Positions 1 through 10,600 of a stretch of DNA of 64,000 bases are shown piece by piece (position 1 is the stretch's first letter; each line of letters opens with the position of its first letter). The DNA lies in contig CP001769.1 in assembly GCA_000024525.1 (NCBI GenBank), positions 1,412,001 through 1,476,000 on the forward strand, given 5' to 3'. The stretch is from Spirosoma linguale DSM 74. GTDB lineage: Bacteria; Bacteroidota; Bacteroidia; Cytophagales; Spirosomataceae. The position numbers were made by a program, and so were the translations under genes. The notes beneath the pieces were generated by a model. That model saw only the letters and a list, made by a program, of their open reading frames with translations, made no database searches and had not been told where the DNA came from.

Positions 1-586
1 GCTGCCGACCAAACGAATCCGCAACGGCTTCGACTCGTCTGACGAGCGAAATGCGATTCTTGGTATTGACCACTTTCTGGTCGAAGGTAATCGCCATCAG
101 GTGCGCCCGCCCGCTGCTGTCGGTCACCAAACCCCGGTAAAAGGGGAGGGAGGCAATGCGCGCTTTCAGGCTGTCGAGACCGGATTGAGACGTGAGTGGT
201 CCCGAAATTAGCGGACGAACGCGGAACGTATGCGCCGAATCGTCGCGGGTGACGCCGACGAGATTTGCGTTGGAAACTACATCTTTGATGCCTTCGATAC
301 GACGGATTTTCTGTCCCAGTGCGTACCAGTCGTTGAAAAAGCCGAGCTGATACATACTATCGGTCTCAATGGCGAGTACCATCACACTGCCATCCTGCCC
401 AAAGCGCGATTTAAAGGCCTCGTAACGCTGGTAATCGGGGTCGGTAACGGGCAGGATTTTCGCCAGTTCGTACGACAGCTTGACTCTGCTGGCCTGATAC
501 CCCATGAAAACTGTGCCCAGAAGCACGGCCACTAATAAAACGATTCTATTTGTTAAAATAAACGATGCGATACGGTGCCAAATCAT
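1..586 (-). CDS. RND/MMPL-family exporter, N-terminal part (runs off left edge)
   Basis: The visible 195 residues have no stop before base 1, so the C-terminus is missing. A short basic N-terminus (MIWHRIASFILTNR) leads into one membrane helix at about residues 13-31. A periplasmic segment follows, with the motif KLSYELAKILP and then YEAFKSRFGQDGSVMVLAIE, the usual opening of the HAE3/MMPL branch of the RND superfamily. Such proteins are proton-driven inner-membrane exporters of lipids or hydrophobic compounds; the substrate cannot be read here. The ATG at 586 gives the canonical family start. An in-frame ATG at 691 with an AGGA upstream would add 35 residues with no family resemblance and is less likely. 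Confidence 0.8.
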   Translation of the reverse strand, partial: MIWHRIASFILTNRIVLLVAVLLGTVFMGYQASRVKLSYELAKILPVTDPDYQRYEAFKSRFGQDGSVMVLAIETDSMYQLGFFNDWYALGQKIRRIEGIKDVVSNANLVGVTRDDSAHTFRVRPLISGPLTSQSGLDSLKARIASLPFYRGLVTDSSGRAHLMAITFDQKVVNTKNRISLVRRVEAVADSFGRQ

Positions 587-1070
587 ACCTGAATGAACGC
601 GAAATAAGTCTGCAAGGTACGGAAAAACGGTGGCGTACGACGAATAAGCCCATCGTTTGCCCCACAGAATGGCAGGAGCGGTAAAGCCCATATGTTATCC
701 TTATCTTATAGTTCGGATAGACATGGTAGGGCCTGTTTGATTGATCAGGTCGTGAACCGTTGGGAACATTCGGCAAAAAGTGTAGCTACGGGAGTTGTTG
801 TAAGTAACGAAATCGTTTATAAAATCTCGGGAAGTGTACTTGATCTCATTGATTGAACGACTTGTTGTAGTGTAAATTAACATTCGTATGTAGTAATATT
901 AATCCATAAATTATAGTGTAAAATGAAGTTTTAGTTGGATAATAGTTTGCCTTGGGAGAGGTGGTCGTTGTAAGACGGGCAAATCCTTTTGGGAAACCAA
1001 ACAAAAGAGTCTATAAGTCGATTATAGTAACAGACTTTATGGTTTTCATTAATTCGCTAACATAACTATC
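587..1070. other. Intergenic region between divergent genes
   Basis: This 484-bp region separates the leftward exporter gene from the rightward glycosyltransferase gene. It is AT-rich over its right half. No exact TAnnTTTG box was found on either strand, and no convincing hairpin, RNA gene or ORF. It presumably holds both promoters. Confidence 0.5.
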
Positions 1071-3443
1071 ATGACAACTCATACGCACCGCACCGGCAAC
1101 TTACCTTACCGGAATTCTGAACAACGAGATTTAGACGCATCAGTATGGGGCCACAATCCTAAGAATGTAGCGTTTATTGGTGATTATCTTCCGCGCCAGT
1201 GCGGCATCGCTACCTTCACTTCCGATCTATACCAATCATACAATTCGTTTATCCCGGATTCTCGTGCCTTGGTTGTATCTGTTAATGATACGCCCGAGGG
1301 GTACGACTATCCGTCTGAAGTTCGCTACGATTTCTACCAGCACGATCAGGCTGCTTACCGCAAAGCCGCTGAATTTTTGAACTCCAAAGATGTGGACGTA
1401 GTATGCCTTCAGCATGAGTACGGCATTTATGGCGGTCCGGCGGGAAGTTATATTCTGCCGTTGCTTAGAAATCTTACAATGCCCATCGTGACCACCTTTC
1501 ATACCATTCTTAAAGACCCCAATGAAGATCAATTGCTCGTGCTGAAAAGTATAGCCGATCTGTCATCACGGGTGGTTTGTATGTCGGAGAAGGGCCGCGA
1601 TTTTCTGATCAACATCTACGAAGTTCCCGAAGAAAAGATCGATCTTATTCCACACGGTATTCCCGACATGCCCTTTGTCGATCCCCATTTCTTCAAGGAT
1701 AAATTTGGTATGGAAGGCAAGCAGACGTTGCTGACGTTTGGCCTGCTTTCGCCGAATAAAGGCATTGAAAACGTAATCCGGGCGTTGCCCCGTATTGTTG
1801 AGCAGTACCCGAATGTGGTATATATGGTTTTGGGCGCTACGCATCCGAACCTGCTTAAGCACGAAGGGGAAGTGTACCGGGATAGTCTGAAAAAACTTGC
1901 CAGCGACTGCGGTGTTCGCGATCATATCCGGTTCTATAACCAGTTTGTTGAACTGGACGGACTGCTCGAATACCTCGGTGCGGCCGATATTTACATTACG
2001 CCTTACCTGAATCCGGCCCAGATTACCTCCGGCACGCTATCGTATGCCTTCGGCTGCGGTAAAGCGGTTGTGTCGACGCCTTACTGGCACGCCGAAGAGC
2101 TGCTGGCCGACGGACGGGGTGTTCTGGTTCCTTTTGGCGATTCGGACGCCATTGCTGCCGAGATCATCAACCTGCTGACCGATGAAGCTACCCGTCATCA
2201 GATGCGCAAAAAGGCTTATTTGATGGGTCGCGAAATGATTTGGGAGCGGGCTATCAATGCCTATGCCAATTCGTTTGCCCACGCCCGCCAGGAGCGCATG
2301 AGTACGTTCAATAATCAGGCTCTGTATACGATGGGGTCTAACAGCAGTGCTACGTTCAAGTTACCTACCCTGCGACTCGACCACTTGTTTCGCCTGACCG
2401 ATTCGACCGGTATTGTTCAACATGCCCGGCACCACCTGCCGTTCTACGAAGAAGGCTATTGTACGGATGATAACGCCCGTGCGCTGATTCTGGCGTTGAC
2501 TATCAATACGGCCGGATTGAGCGATCCTAAGCTGGCCAAAGCAGCCGATAACTACTGTGCGTTCATCAACCACGCGTATACTGACGAACACCGCCGTTTT
2601 CGGAACTTCATGAGCTATGACCGGCGCTGGCTCGAAGAGTTCGGGTCTGACGACAGTACCGGACGCACCATTTGGGCATTAGGTACCTGCATTGGGCAGT
2701 CTTCGGACCGTAACACGGTTACCTGGGCCATGAGCCTGTTCGAAAAAGTACTGCCAACGGTGGTGTCGATGTCGTCGCCCCGCTCGTGGGCTTTCGCGCT
2801 GCTTGGTATTTACGAGTACCAGAAAAAATTCAATGACGACCGTCTCGCCAAAACCATTGAGCGCCAATTGCTCGATAAACTGACGTTCCGTTATACCGAA
2901 ACGGCGACGGAAGACTGGCCATGGTTTGAAAACACCCTGTCGTACGATAACGCCGTGCTGGCTCATGTACTGATCCGGTCGGGCGATGCGCATCTGGTCA
3001 ATATTGGCCTGAATTCGTTGAAATGGCTGGTCAGCTTGCAAACATCGCCACACGGTCACTTCCAGCCAATTGGCTCCAACGGATTCTATACCAAAGGACA
3101 GCCCCGCGCCTTTTTCGATCAGCAACCGCTCGAAGCCCAGAGTACCGTTTCGGCTTGTCTGGCTGCTTTGGCGGTCACGGGTGAGGATGAGTGGCACCGG
3201 ACGGCCATTCGGATATTCAAGTGGTTCTCCGGTTTTAATGACCTGGGATTGCCCTTGTACGATCAGCAGACAGGCGGCTGCCGCGATGGGCTGCACATCG
3301 ACCGGGTCAATCAGAACCAGGGTGCCGAATCGACGCTTTCCTATCTGCTGGCGCTGGCCGAGTTGTATACAGTGCAGAAGCAGCGTCCGGATACCAAAGC
3401 CGTAAATGTAAGCATACCAGCACCCGCCCTGATGAATGGATAG
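1071..3443 (+). CDS. GT4-like glycosyltransferase with C-terminal helical glycan-processing domain
   Basis: The 790-residue protein has two parts. Residues about 30-410 form a GT-B glycosyltransferase of family 4 type: acceptor-side motif GDYLPRQCGIATFT near residue 35, and the nucleotide-sugar loop LTFGLLSPNKGIENV near 220. The region TSGTLSYAFGCGKAVVSTP near 318 corresponds to the family E-X7-E segment, but the second Glu is replaced by Tyr, so this is a divergent subfamily. Residues about 425-790 are a separate, probably (alpha/alpha)-barrel-like domain (LRLDHLFRL, GYCTDDNARAL) that I cannot name. There is no signal peptide, so it should be cytosolic. It is followed after 131 bp by a GH130 gene on the same strand, suggesting synthesis and phosphorolysis of one oligosaccharide, possibly a mannoside (inference). 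Confidence 0.8.
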   Translation: MTTHTHRTGNLPYRNSEQRDLDASVWGHNPKNVAFIGDYLPRQCGIATFTSDLYQSYNSFIPDSRALVVSVNDTPEGYDYPSEVRYDFYQHDQAAYRKAAEFLNSKDVDVVCLQHEYGIYGGPAGSYILPLLRNLTMPIVTTFHTILKDPNEDQLLVLKSIADLSSRVVCMSEKGRDFLINIYEVPEEKIDLIPHGIPDMPFVDPHFFKDKFGMEGKQTLLTFGLLSPNKGIENVIRALPRIVEQYPNVVYMVLGATHPNLLKHEGEVYRDSLKKLASDCGVRDHIRFYNQFVELDGLLEYLGAADIYITPYLNPAQITSGTLSYAFGCGKAVVSTPYWHAEELLADGRGVLVPFGDSDAIAAEIINLLTDEATRHQMRKKAYLMGREMIWERAINAYANSFAHARQERMSTFNNQALYTMGSNSSATFKLPTLRLDHLFRLTDSTGIVQHARHHLPFYEEGYCTDDNARALILALTINTAGLSDPKLAKAADNYCAFINHAYTDEHRRFRNFMSYDRRWLEEFGSDDSTGRTIWALGTCIGQSSDRNTVTWAMSLFEKVLPTVVSMSSPRSWAFALLGIYEYQKKFNDDRLAKTIERQLLDKLTFRYTETATEDWPWFENTLSYDNAVLAHVLIRSGDAHLVNIGLNSLKWLVSLQTSPHGHFQPIGSNGFYTKGQPRAFFDQQPLEAQSTVSACLAALAVTGEDEWHRTAIRIFKWFSGFNDLGLPLYDQQTGGCRDGLHIDRVNQNQGAESTLSYLLALAELYTVQKQRPDTKAVNVSIPAPALMNG

Positions 3444-3485
3444 CCATAGGCCGGTATACTAACTTACTAATTGATTGAGTTGTAC

Positions 3486-3530
3486 AAGAGTAAGTACCTT
3501 ATAAAACTGGTTTATGAGGTACTTACTCTT
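3486..3530. terminator. 20-bp stem-loop between the GT4 and GH130 genes
   Basis: Arms 3486-3505 and 3511-3530 pair over 20 bp with a single G.U and a 5-base loop. It lies 43 bp after the GT stop and 44 bp before the GH130 start. Only a short T run (CTTTTG) follows, so it may be a weak terminator, a processing site or an mRNA stabiliser rather than a strong terminator. Confidence 0.6.
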
Positions 3531-3574
3531 TTGCAGCTTTGTAACCTGCCTTACCTACTAACGTTTTTAAACTG

Positions 3575-5065
3575 ATGAGTATCAAAGCCATTCGTACGGG
3601 CATCGTGCTTCGGCCAGACCCCACCCGTGTGCTGTTTCGCCCGTTTGATCTGGGGAGCACCACCCGAACCCTGAAGATTGTGGCCAGAGTGGGCAGCATG
3701 ACGGATGAAGAGGCCGGCAGAAAACTGGATGAGGTTATCCGCGAGTTTGGTGGTCGACACTACAAACTAGAGCGGTTTCTATTAAATCGATTTGAGCAGA
3801 TAAAGGCGCATCTGCTGACGGATGAGCCACTGACAGAAGACCGTAAACTATTGCTTGGCGCGTATTTTACAATGGAATACTCGCTGGAATCAGCAGCATT
3901 GTTCAACCCGTCGATGATCTGGCATCCTGACCAGACTAACGTACCGCCCGGCTATAAACGCTTTATCCTGAGTTTACGGGCCACGGGCGAAGGACACGTT
4001 TCCTCTATTTCGTTTCGGATGGGATATATTGACGAGACGGGCAAAATTGTTCTTCGGCAACCGTCCCGCTATGTGACATCACCCGAAATTGTGCCGAATC
4101 ATCGCTTCAACCGGGTGCAGTTCGAACGCAAGCTGTATGAACTGCGGCTGGAAAATAGCATTCAGGAAAAAATGATGGTAGGGCTTGGCGACGAATTTGC
4201 GCTGTCGGAGCTGGATGCGCAAATCAAGCGGGTATTGGCGCAGTTTCGCTACAATGCCGAGTACGAAACCATTGCGAGCGGGTTGCTGGCGCTGGCCAAG
4301 TCGAACTACGAAATCCATTTCGACGATGACCAGAGCCTCGACGAGCGATGCATCTTTCCCACATCGCCCAACGAAACGAATGGCATTGAAGATGCCCGTT
4401 TTGTACAGTTCACCGACGATAATGGCGATGTGACATATTACGCCACCTACACCGCTTATAATGGCCGGGTAACCTTTCCGCAATTGCTGGAGACCAAAGA
4501 CTTCACGCATTTCAGCGTGAGTACGCTGAATGGGGCCGAGGTGTCCAACAAAGGAATGGCGTTGTTTCCGCGTAAGATCAACGGCAAATACGCCATGATT
4601 TCGCGGCAGGATGGCGAAAATATCTACCTGATGTATTCCGACGATCTATACTTCTGGCAGACAAAAGAACTTATTCTCAAGCCAACGTTCCATTGGGAAT
4701 ATGTGCAGCTTGGCAACTGCGGGTCGCCCATCGAAACAGAAGCCGGTTGGCTGGTGCTGAGTCATGGCGTTGGCCCCATGCGCAAATACGCCATTGGCGC
4801 GTTCCTGCTTGACCTGAATGACCCTTCAAAAGTGATCGGCCGCACCAGCGAACCTATTTTAAGTCCCGACGAAAACGAACGGGAAGGATACGTGCCCAAC
4901 GTTGTATACAGCTGTGGCGGACTCATTAACAATGGCGAGCTGATCATTCCATACGCCATGGCCGACTACGCGAGTAGCTTCGCCACCGTGAACGTAGCCG
5001 AGCTTCTGGCCGAACTTACCGGGCAAAACAAAACCGAAGCCGTAGCGGCAGAGAGTATTGCCTGA
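3575..5065 (+). CDS. GH130 family beta-mannoside phosphorylase/hydrolase-like protein
   Basis: The 496 residues match the GH130 (former DUF377) five-bladed beta-propeller fold. The N-terminal helical extension is followed by propeller motifs, including IEDARF near residue 270, a segment typical of the catalytic region, and the blades NKGMALFPRKINGKYAMISR and NCGSPIETEAGWLVLSHGV. Known GH130 enzymes phosphorolyse or hydrolyse beta-1,2- or beta-1,4-mannosides, releasing mannose 1-phosphate or mannose. The exact substrate is not readable. There is no signal peptide, which fits a cytosolic phosphorylase acting on the product of the preceding glycosyltransferase. The gene ends 44 bp before a strong bidirectional terminator. 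Confidence 0.85.
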   Translation: MSIKAIRTGIVLRPDPTRVLFRPFDLGSTTRTLKIVARVGSMTDEEAGRKLDEVIREFGGRHYKLERFLLNRFEQIKAHLLTDEPLTEDRKLLLGAYFTMEYSLESAALFNPSMIWHPDQTNVPPGYKRFILSLRATGEGHVSSISFRMGYIDETGKIVLRQPSRYVTSPEIVPNHRFNRVQFERKLYELRLENSIQEKMMVGLGDEFALSELDAQIKRVLAQFRYNAEYETIASGLLALAKSNYEIHFDDDQSLDERCIFPTSPNETNGIEDARFVQFTDDNGDVTYYATYTAYNGRVTFPQLLETKDFTHFSVSTLNGAEVSNKGMALFPRKINGKYAMISRQDGENIYLMYSDDLYFWQTKELILKPTFHWEYVQLGNCGSPIETEAGWLVLSHGVGPMRKYAIGAFLLDLNDPSKVIGRTSEPILSPDENEREGYVPNVVYSCGGLINNGELIIPYAMADYASSFATVNVAELLAELTGQNKTEAVAAESIA

Positions 5066-5109
5066 CGATGTCGTTTTCTACAGTGCCGAATACCATCGGT
5101 CAACACCAT

Positions 5110-5167
5110 ATTCGCTAACTAAAAAAGCCCCGATATCTGAATATCGGGGCTTTTTTAGTTAGCGAAT
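5110..5167. terminator. Perfect 27-bp bidirectional terminator
   Basis: Arms 5110-5136 and 5141-5167 pair perfectly over 27 bp around the loop CTGA. The GC core GCCCCGATAT is flanked by A6/T6, so it works as an intrinsic terminator on both strands. It serves the convergent GH130 and DUF1735 genes. Its right arm reaches into the stop codon of the leftward gene. Confidence 0.95.
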
Positions 5168-6027
5168 TATTTCAATGTAATCACTTCGTTGATTACCCGG
5201 TCGCCACCCGCTCCGGCGTATTTGTAGTTTAGGGTAAATGCGTGCGTAGCCGGGTCGTATTTGTTCACACCAAACTGAACGGTAGCGGCATTGGCGGTTC
5301 CTTTTGGCGTCAGCGTTACCGTGTTGTCGGGGTTAACACGTAGCCACATCAGAGCCGTTTCTCCCAAATCAGCGTATTCCGTCTGTACAGTCGTACTGTT
5401 GACCGTCGACAAGGTTTTATCCTTGTTAATAGTCCGGGTACCCGCAGTCGGGTGATTGAAAGTTCCCACCGAACGGTAATCACCATCGTACTGATTCTTT
5501 ATTTTCAATACGATAATTTTTATTCCGTAGTTACTGCTTACGGCAACGTTGTTCGACGCACTGGTGATTTTGATCGGCAGCGCATATTCGGCTTCATTGT
5601 ACGCCGTTGGGTCCGGTACTTTATCGGTTCCGGAGAAAAAGGAGAGGTTGATCGGTGCCAGTCGGCTACCGGCTTTCACGGTAGCTGTCAGCGACGAAAC
5701 CTGATACAGCGTAGCGGGCAGCAGTTTGTACGATGTTTCATTCGCCGTATTATACGCATCCAGCGTGGCCTGGTCGATTGAAAGCGTGACCGTTACATCC
5801 TGCGTAGGCGGATTGGGCGACGCAATGTTCACATCGAAGCTGTAATTGGTTGGGGCTGTCTGAATCGGCAAGCCCTGATTGTATTCAATACCGTAAAAAG
5901 CCGATGACGGAATCTCGGCAACGGCACCGACACCCTGGAAATTGGTGAAGTGTTCATCATCTTTCAGGCAGCTGGTCATACTCATGGCCAGGCCGCCCAG
6001 AACGAGGCTATACAAAAGTTTTTTCAT
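5167..6027 (-). CDS. DUF1735-type surface lipoprotein of a SusCD locus
   Basis: The 286-residue protein begins with a lipoprotein signal peptide (MKKLLYSLVLGG...SMTSC, lipobox Cys about residue 20), so it is anchored in a membrane, probably at the cell surface. Residues about 60-150 carry the DUF1735 signature: VTVTLSIDQATLDAYNTANE, then SYKLLPATLY and a TVKAG segment, an Ig-like beta sandwich common in Bacteroidota glycan-binding lipoproteins. The C-terminal half is probably a second beta domain. It is the last gene of a leftward SusC-SusD-lipoprotein operon (63-bp gap to SusD), where such proteins usually help capture substrate. The ligand is unknown. Confidence 0.8.
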   Translation of the reverse strand: MKKLLYSLVLGGLAMSMTSCLKDDEHFTNFQGVGAVAEIPSSAFYGIEYNQGLPIQTAPTNYSFDVNIASPNPPTQDVTVTLSIDQATLDAYNTANETSYKLLPATLYQVSSLTATVKAGSRLAPINLSFFSGTDKVPDPTAYNEAEYALPIKITSASNNVAVSSNYGIKIIVLKIKNQYDGDYRSVGTFNHPTAGTRTINKDKTLSTVNSTTVQTEYADLGETALMWLRVNPDNTVTLTPKGTANAATVQFGVNKYDPATHAFTLNYKYAGAGGDRVINEVITLK

Positions 6028-6090
6028 GATCGTCAGTGATTGTATCGGTCAGATACGAGCTTGTGTAGCCGGTATCTGACCGGTGAATGA

Positions 6091-7590
6091 TTATTTTACC
6101 CAGAATATCTTCGATGTAAACTGGTTAATATCGCCCTGCTGCCGCACCATGCCGCTATTGAAGTTGTATTCGCTCTGTGGGTAAAACAGTCGGACTGGTA
6201 TCTGTTTGACGGATGTGCTGGGGTCCTGCGAAATAGGCACGTTCGGAACCCCGAGTCGGCGGTAGTCCGACCAGGCCTCAAACGGTGACCATCCATTGAG
6301 CGAGGCCCACTTCTGCGTAATAATGAGCTGAATTTTATTCGTCGAAGCATCCCAACCCACATTTGCCGTTGCCTGTGCATAATACGCTGCTGCATTGGCC
6401 GCTGTAAGGCCTACATTGACAAATGATTCGGTGATCGCCTGCTGATAGAGCGTTTTCGGGTCACCTTCGATCCAGCCCCGTTGGGCGGCTTCGGCCTGTA
6501 GGAAAAGAGCTTCGTGCGAGGTCAGAATATAAGCGGGCTGATTGACATCGCTCAGTAAACCGGGACCAATGCCCGATGTCTGGTTGTTTGCCACTGGCGC
6601 GATGGTACCGAAAAACGTACCGTTGAAGGTAGTCCCTGACCCACCAACCGGAGCGTAGAACCGGGCTAACCGGGGATCGTTAGTCGATTGATAGAAATCA
6701 ATGGCGTACTTGTTGCCCCGGTTAATGTTATAGGCTTCAATTGGCTGGCCGTTCACCTGATAGCCGTAGGTGCCGTAAAACGGGCTTTGCTGACCTGCCG
6801 AATTCGCATAGCCGGGGTTGACGGCCGCATTTTCGCCACTTCCCAGGAAGCCATAGCCCGATGCTTTAATCGTTGCCAGCTGTGTTTGAATAAATGCCTG
6901 CCGGTCGGCCTTCTCCGACTGACGCAGCAGCATCCGTAATTTCAGGGTGTTGGCAAACCGACGCCATTTGGCAATGTCCCCTTTGAACATAATGTCGTTG
7001 GTTCCCGGATTAAGCACCGTACCGCCCTGAGCCGCCAGTTTATCCGCATCGCTGAACAAGGTCAGGGCTGCATCGATTTGTTTGAAGAGATCCTCATAAA
7101 CCGCCGTAGCGTTATCGTAGGCTGGTTGCGAGGACGCTAATCCCTGTAGCGACTGCGTATAGGGAATATTTCCGTACGTATCCACCAGAATCTGAAAGTG
7201 CAGTGCCTTCATGATTTTGGCAATTCCCTGTACCAGAGGTTGCTTTAGCGTAGCGGCCTGGGTTTCGGTGTAATCGTAGTTTTTTAGGATGATATACCCA
7301 TTATCCCAGATGCCCGTACCAAAATTGGAGGTAAACTGGTAGTTTTTGTCCGACGTAGCAATGGAGTAGTTACCGCTCCAGTTCCAGTAGCCCATCCAGA
7401 GGTTCAGGAAGGTGAAGCTGGTCGAGAAGTACGCCCCTGACGAACTAAGGGCAGATGGCAATACCAGTACCGGCGTAGCGGCTGTTACCTGGTTGGGGTT
7501 ATTATTGATGTCGAGGTAATTCTTCTGGCAACCGGACGAAAAGGTCATCAAAGCCGCCAATACCCCGATCGAAAGTTTTCTGAGGTTCAT
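6091..7590 (-). CDS. SusD/RagB-family nutrient-binding lipoprotein (SusD-like_2)
   Basis: The 499 residues start with a lipoprotein signal (MNLRKLSIGVLAAL...FSSGC) and continue YLDINNNPNQVTAATP, the standard opening of the SusD-like_2 group. TPR-like helices (QPAYDNATAVYEDLFKQIDAAL; RRFANTLKLRMLLR) and a C-terminal EAWSDYRRLGVP segment match the family. It forms the lid over the neighbouring SusC porin and binds the incoming oligosaccharide or peptide at the cell surface. It lies 24 bp after SusC, so the two are co-transcribed. The ligand cannot be predicted, and no degradative enzyme is encoded in this operon. Confidence 0.9.
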   Translation of the reverse strand: MNLRKLSIGVLAALMTFSSGCQKNYLDINNNPNQVTAATPVLVLPSALSSSGAYFSTSFTFLNLWMGYWNWSGNYSIATSDKNYQFTSNFGTGIWDNGYIILKNYDYTETQAATLKQPLVQGIAKIMKALHFQILVDTYGNIPYTQSLQGLASSQPAYDNATAVYEDLFKQIDAALTLFSDADKLAAQGGTVLNPGTNDIMFKGDIAKWRRFANTLKLRMLLRQSEKADRQAFIQTQLATIKASGYGFLGSGENAAVNPGYANSAGQQSPFYGTYGYQVNGQPIEAYNINRGNKYAIDFYQSTNDPRLARFYAPVGGSGTTFNGTFFGTIAPVANNQTSGIGPGLLSDVNQPAYILTSHEALFLQAEAAQRGWIEGDPKTLYQQAITESFVNVGLTAANAAAYYAQATANVGWDASTNKIQLIITQKWASLNGWSPFEAWSDYRRLGVPNVPISQDPSTSVKQIPVRLFYPQSEYNFNSGMVRQQGDINQFTSKIFWVK

Positions 7591-7614
7591 GTTTCGTGTT
7601 GATAAGAGTATGAC

Positions 7615-10600
7615 TTAAAACCCAACGCTCAGCCGGAAACCGTACTGGCGGGTTGGTGGTGTCTGGTATTCGTTCGTAACGCCCTGGGCATTGCTGTTGT
7701 CCACCGAAAACTCGGGGTCCGTGAATACGTTTGTTTTCGGCCGAAGCATCAGCAGGTTGCGGCCTGTTAAGCCAAGGGTCAGTGATCGGATAAACTTGAT
7801 ATTGCTGAACAACTGGGTAGGGAAGTTGTAGCTCAACGCTACTTCACGAAGCTTCCAGAAGGCCGCACTTGTCACGTAACTCGACACGGCATTGTGATAG
7901 CCCGAATTCGTCCAGAACTCCAGATTGCCATCACGGGTCGACACGCTGGTATTGGGCGCATAGGTGGTGGTTCCATCGGGGTTGGTGGTGGCCAGCACAG
8001 AGTTCGGGTAGACGAAGTTCTGCCGTCCGTTGTAAGTCGACCGAATACCGGCACCTGTAAACTCCAGTGCGTTACCCAACTGGTTGTAAATCACATTGCC
8101 CCCCCGGTACTCGACCAGGGCGTTCAGTGTCAGTCCTTTAAAGGCGAAAGTGTTGTTGAACCCGAACCGGTATTTTGGCTGTGTGTTGCCCAGGTACTTG
8201 ATATTGGCGTCCAGAATGGGGTAGCCCGTTGATGGGTTAATAACCGGCTGGCCAACAAACTGGCCCGTTGCATCGTAATAGGCCGCATTGGGATCGGTGT
8301 TTTGCACACGGGCAATATCAGTACCGAATAAAGCTGGATACGTATAATTGACAGCGGCAAACACGTTAGCCGATTGCGCCCCATTCGACTGCGTAATATT
8401 GATGCGATCCAGGCCCGGATAAACGGACGTTACCGTATTGTTGAGGTAGGTAAAGTTCGTATTGACATTCCAGGTAAAGCCACCGGTATTAACAATCGGC
8501 CGGAGGGTTTTCAACTCCACTTCAAGCCCATTGTTGACCATAGTACCTGTATTGATCAGCGCGCTGCCATAGCCCGTAGCCCGCGAAACCTGAATGGGAA
8601 CCGTTTGGTTAATGGTTTCCATCGTGTAATACACGACTTCGGCATTGACCCGGTCGAACAGGCCAAACTCAACACCTACTTCCTTGTTCGTGGTGAACTC
8701 GGGCTTCAGGTTAGGGTCGTTCTGCTGAGTGCTGAGCGAGAAGCCGGGCTGGCTACCGTAGGGGAAGCCTGATCCGGGGTTAAATACATTCTGCAACTGG
8801 TAAGGCCCAACGCTGATATTCCCTGCTCTGGCAATACCCCCGCGCACCTTCAGATAGGAAAGGACGCTACTCCCCTTCAGGGCAGGAATGGCTTCGGTCA
8901 GGATAACCGACGCATTCACACCAGGGTAAAAATAGGACCGGTTGCCAGCAGCCAGCAACGAGGTGTTGTCGTAACGACCGGTGGCGTTGATGAAGGCGAA
9001 ATTCCGGAACCCGGCCGTGAAATCATAAAAATAACCTAACAGCCGACTCTGGTAGGAGTTCTCACTGGCAAGCACATTACCCAGCCGGTTGGCGATGTTA
9101 TAGGTACCGGGCACTACGAGTGAGGTTGCCGTCGTGGAGATGTACCGTGAATAGTCGACCCGGGCCTGCTGCCCCAGAATCAGCTTGGTAGTGAAGTCAC
9201 CAAAATTGGGAGCTATCGTAATCAGCAGGTCACCTGTCACGCGGGAGGTCGTACGACTATAATCACTCACGTTACCGTTCACCTGTTTCAGCGATGAGGC
9301 AATGTTCCCCGCACCCCAGGGGTCGCCGAGCGCGTAGGTGCTGAACGAAACAGCCGCCAGGTGCGATTTAAACTGTGTGTTGGATACCTGACCACTCACC
9401 CGATAGGTAACATTGAGCCAATCGGTGAATTTGTAGCCAACATCGGCCGTCCCCTGAATCGAGTATTTGTTGGTAACGGCCCGCGAGTTGTCGCCGGTTA
9501 CCTGCCACCAGGGGTTTGGGTAGTAGGCGTTGAAATAGCCGTTCACATCGCCGTAAGGGGAGTTAATATCCTTAATACGCGGATCGGTGAGTGGTGCATG
9601 GGCGGGCTGGTTCAGCAGGTTCCAGTATAGCGGGCGTCCCTGGCCGAAATCGCCGTTCTCCTGATCCGTATTTTCGTAAGTGAACTGCATCTTGGCATTG
9701 GCCGTAAAGCGGTCTACCGCCCGGCCACCGTTCACCGTGAAGTTGGTACGGCTGTATTTATCGTTAGGAACAATCCCTTTCTGATCGACGCGCTGCACAC
9801 TAAGTCCAAAGTAATTCTGTGCATCGCCCACCCGGTAGGCCAGGTCGTGCTGCTGCGTAACCCCCGTGTTAAAAAACGCACGGCGCGGGTCTTTTCCTGT
9901 CGACGCATAGGGAACTTTCAGCGTATCGATCCGAATAGACCCATCAGGGTTTATGACCTGCACCCCGTAACCCAGCGGCTGTAATGAGCCATCATACAGA
10001 GGGCCGAACTGCTGGTTCTCATAAGGTACGTAAAGCCGCTGGCCGTTGGCATCCAGAAAAGGAGCACCTTCGCCCCCATTGGAGCCATACAGGCGCTGTA
10101 GATCAGGCATGTACGACACACTCTCCAACTGGGTGTTGTTAGTGTAAGAAATTTGGGGCTTGTTGTTGGTTGTACCGCGCCGGGTTGTAATGACCAGTAC
10201 ACCGTTAGCCGCGTCGGAACCATACAAAGCCGCTGCGCTCGGCCCTTTCAAGATGGAGCTGCTTTCAATGTCGTTGGGGTTGATGGCCGACAGAAAGCTC
10301 ACGTCCGTCAGAGCACCGTCTACGACCAGTAGCGCCTGGTTGTTGCCCAGAAACGAACGATTTCCCCGAATGGTTATGCGGGGGTTCGAACCGACGCCGT
10401 TATTGACCGCGTTGATCTGCAGCCCGGCCACTTTACCGGTCAGGCCATTCGCCAGGTTAACGGGAGCTGCCTGGTTGATCAATGTGTTATTGATCTTGGT
10501 AACAGATGTGCCAATTTCGCGCTCGTTGCGCCGAATCCCGAATCCTGTAACAACGACTTCGTTCAGTGTGGAGGCATCGGCGGCTAAAACTACGTTGATT

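Noticed and set aside
230..535. Open frame of 101 codons on the + strand
   Set aside because: It lies opposite the clearly coding leftward RND exporter frame and shows no protein-like motif.
587..691. Possible 35-residue N-terminal extension of the RND exporter from an ATG at 691 with an AGGA upstream
   Set aside because: The extension has no similarity to the family, whose members start at the position of the ATG at 586.
2679..3296. Open frame of 205 codons on the - strand
   Set aside because: Fully inside the glycosyltransferase gene, with no motif and no promoter.
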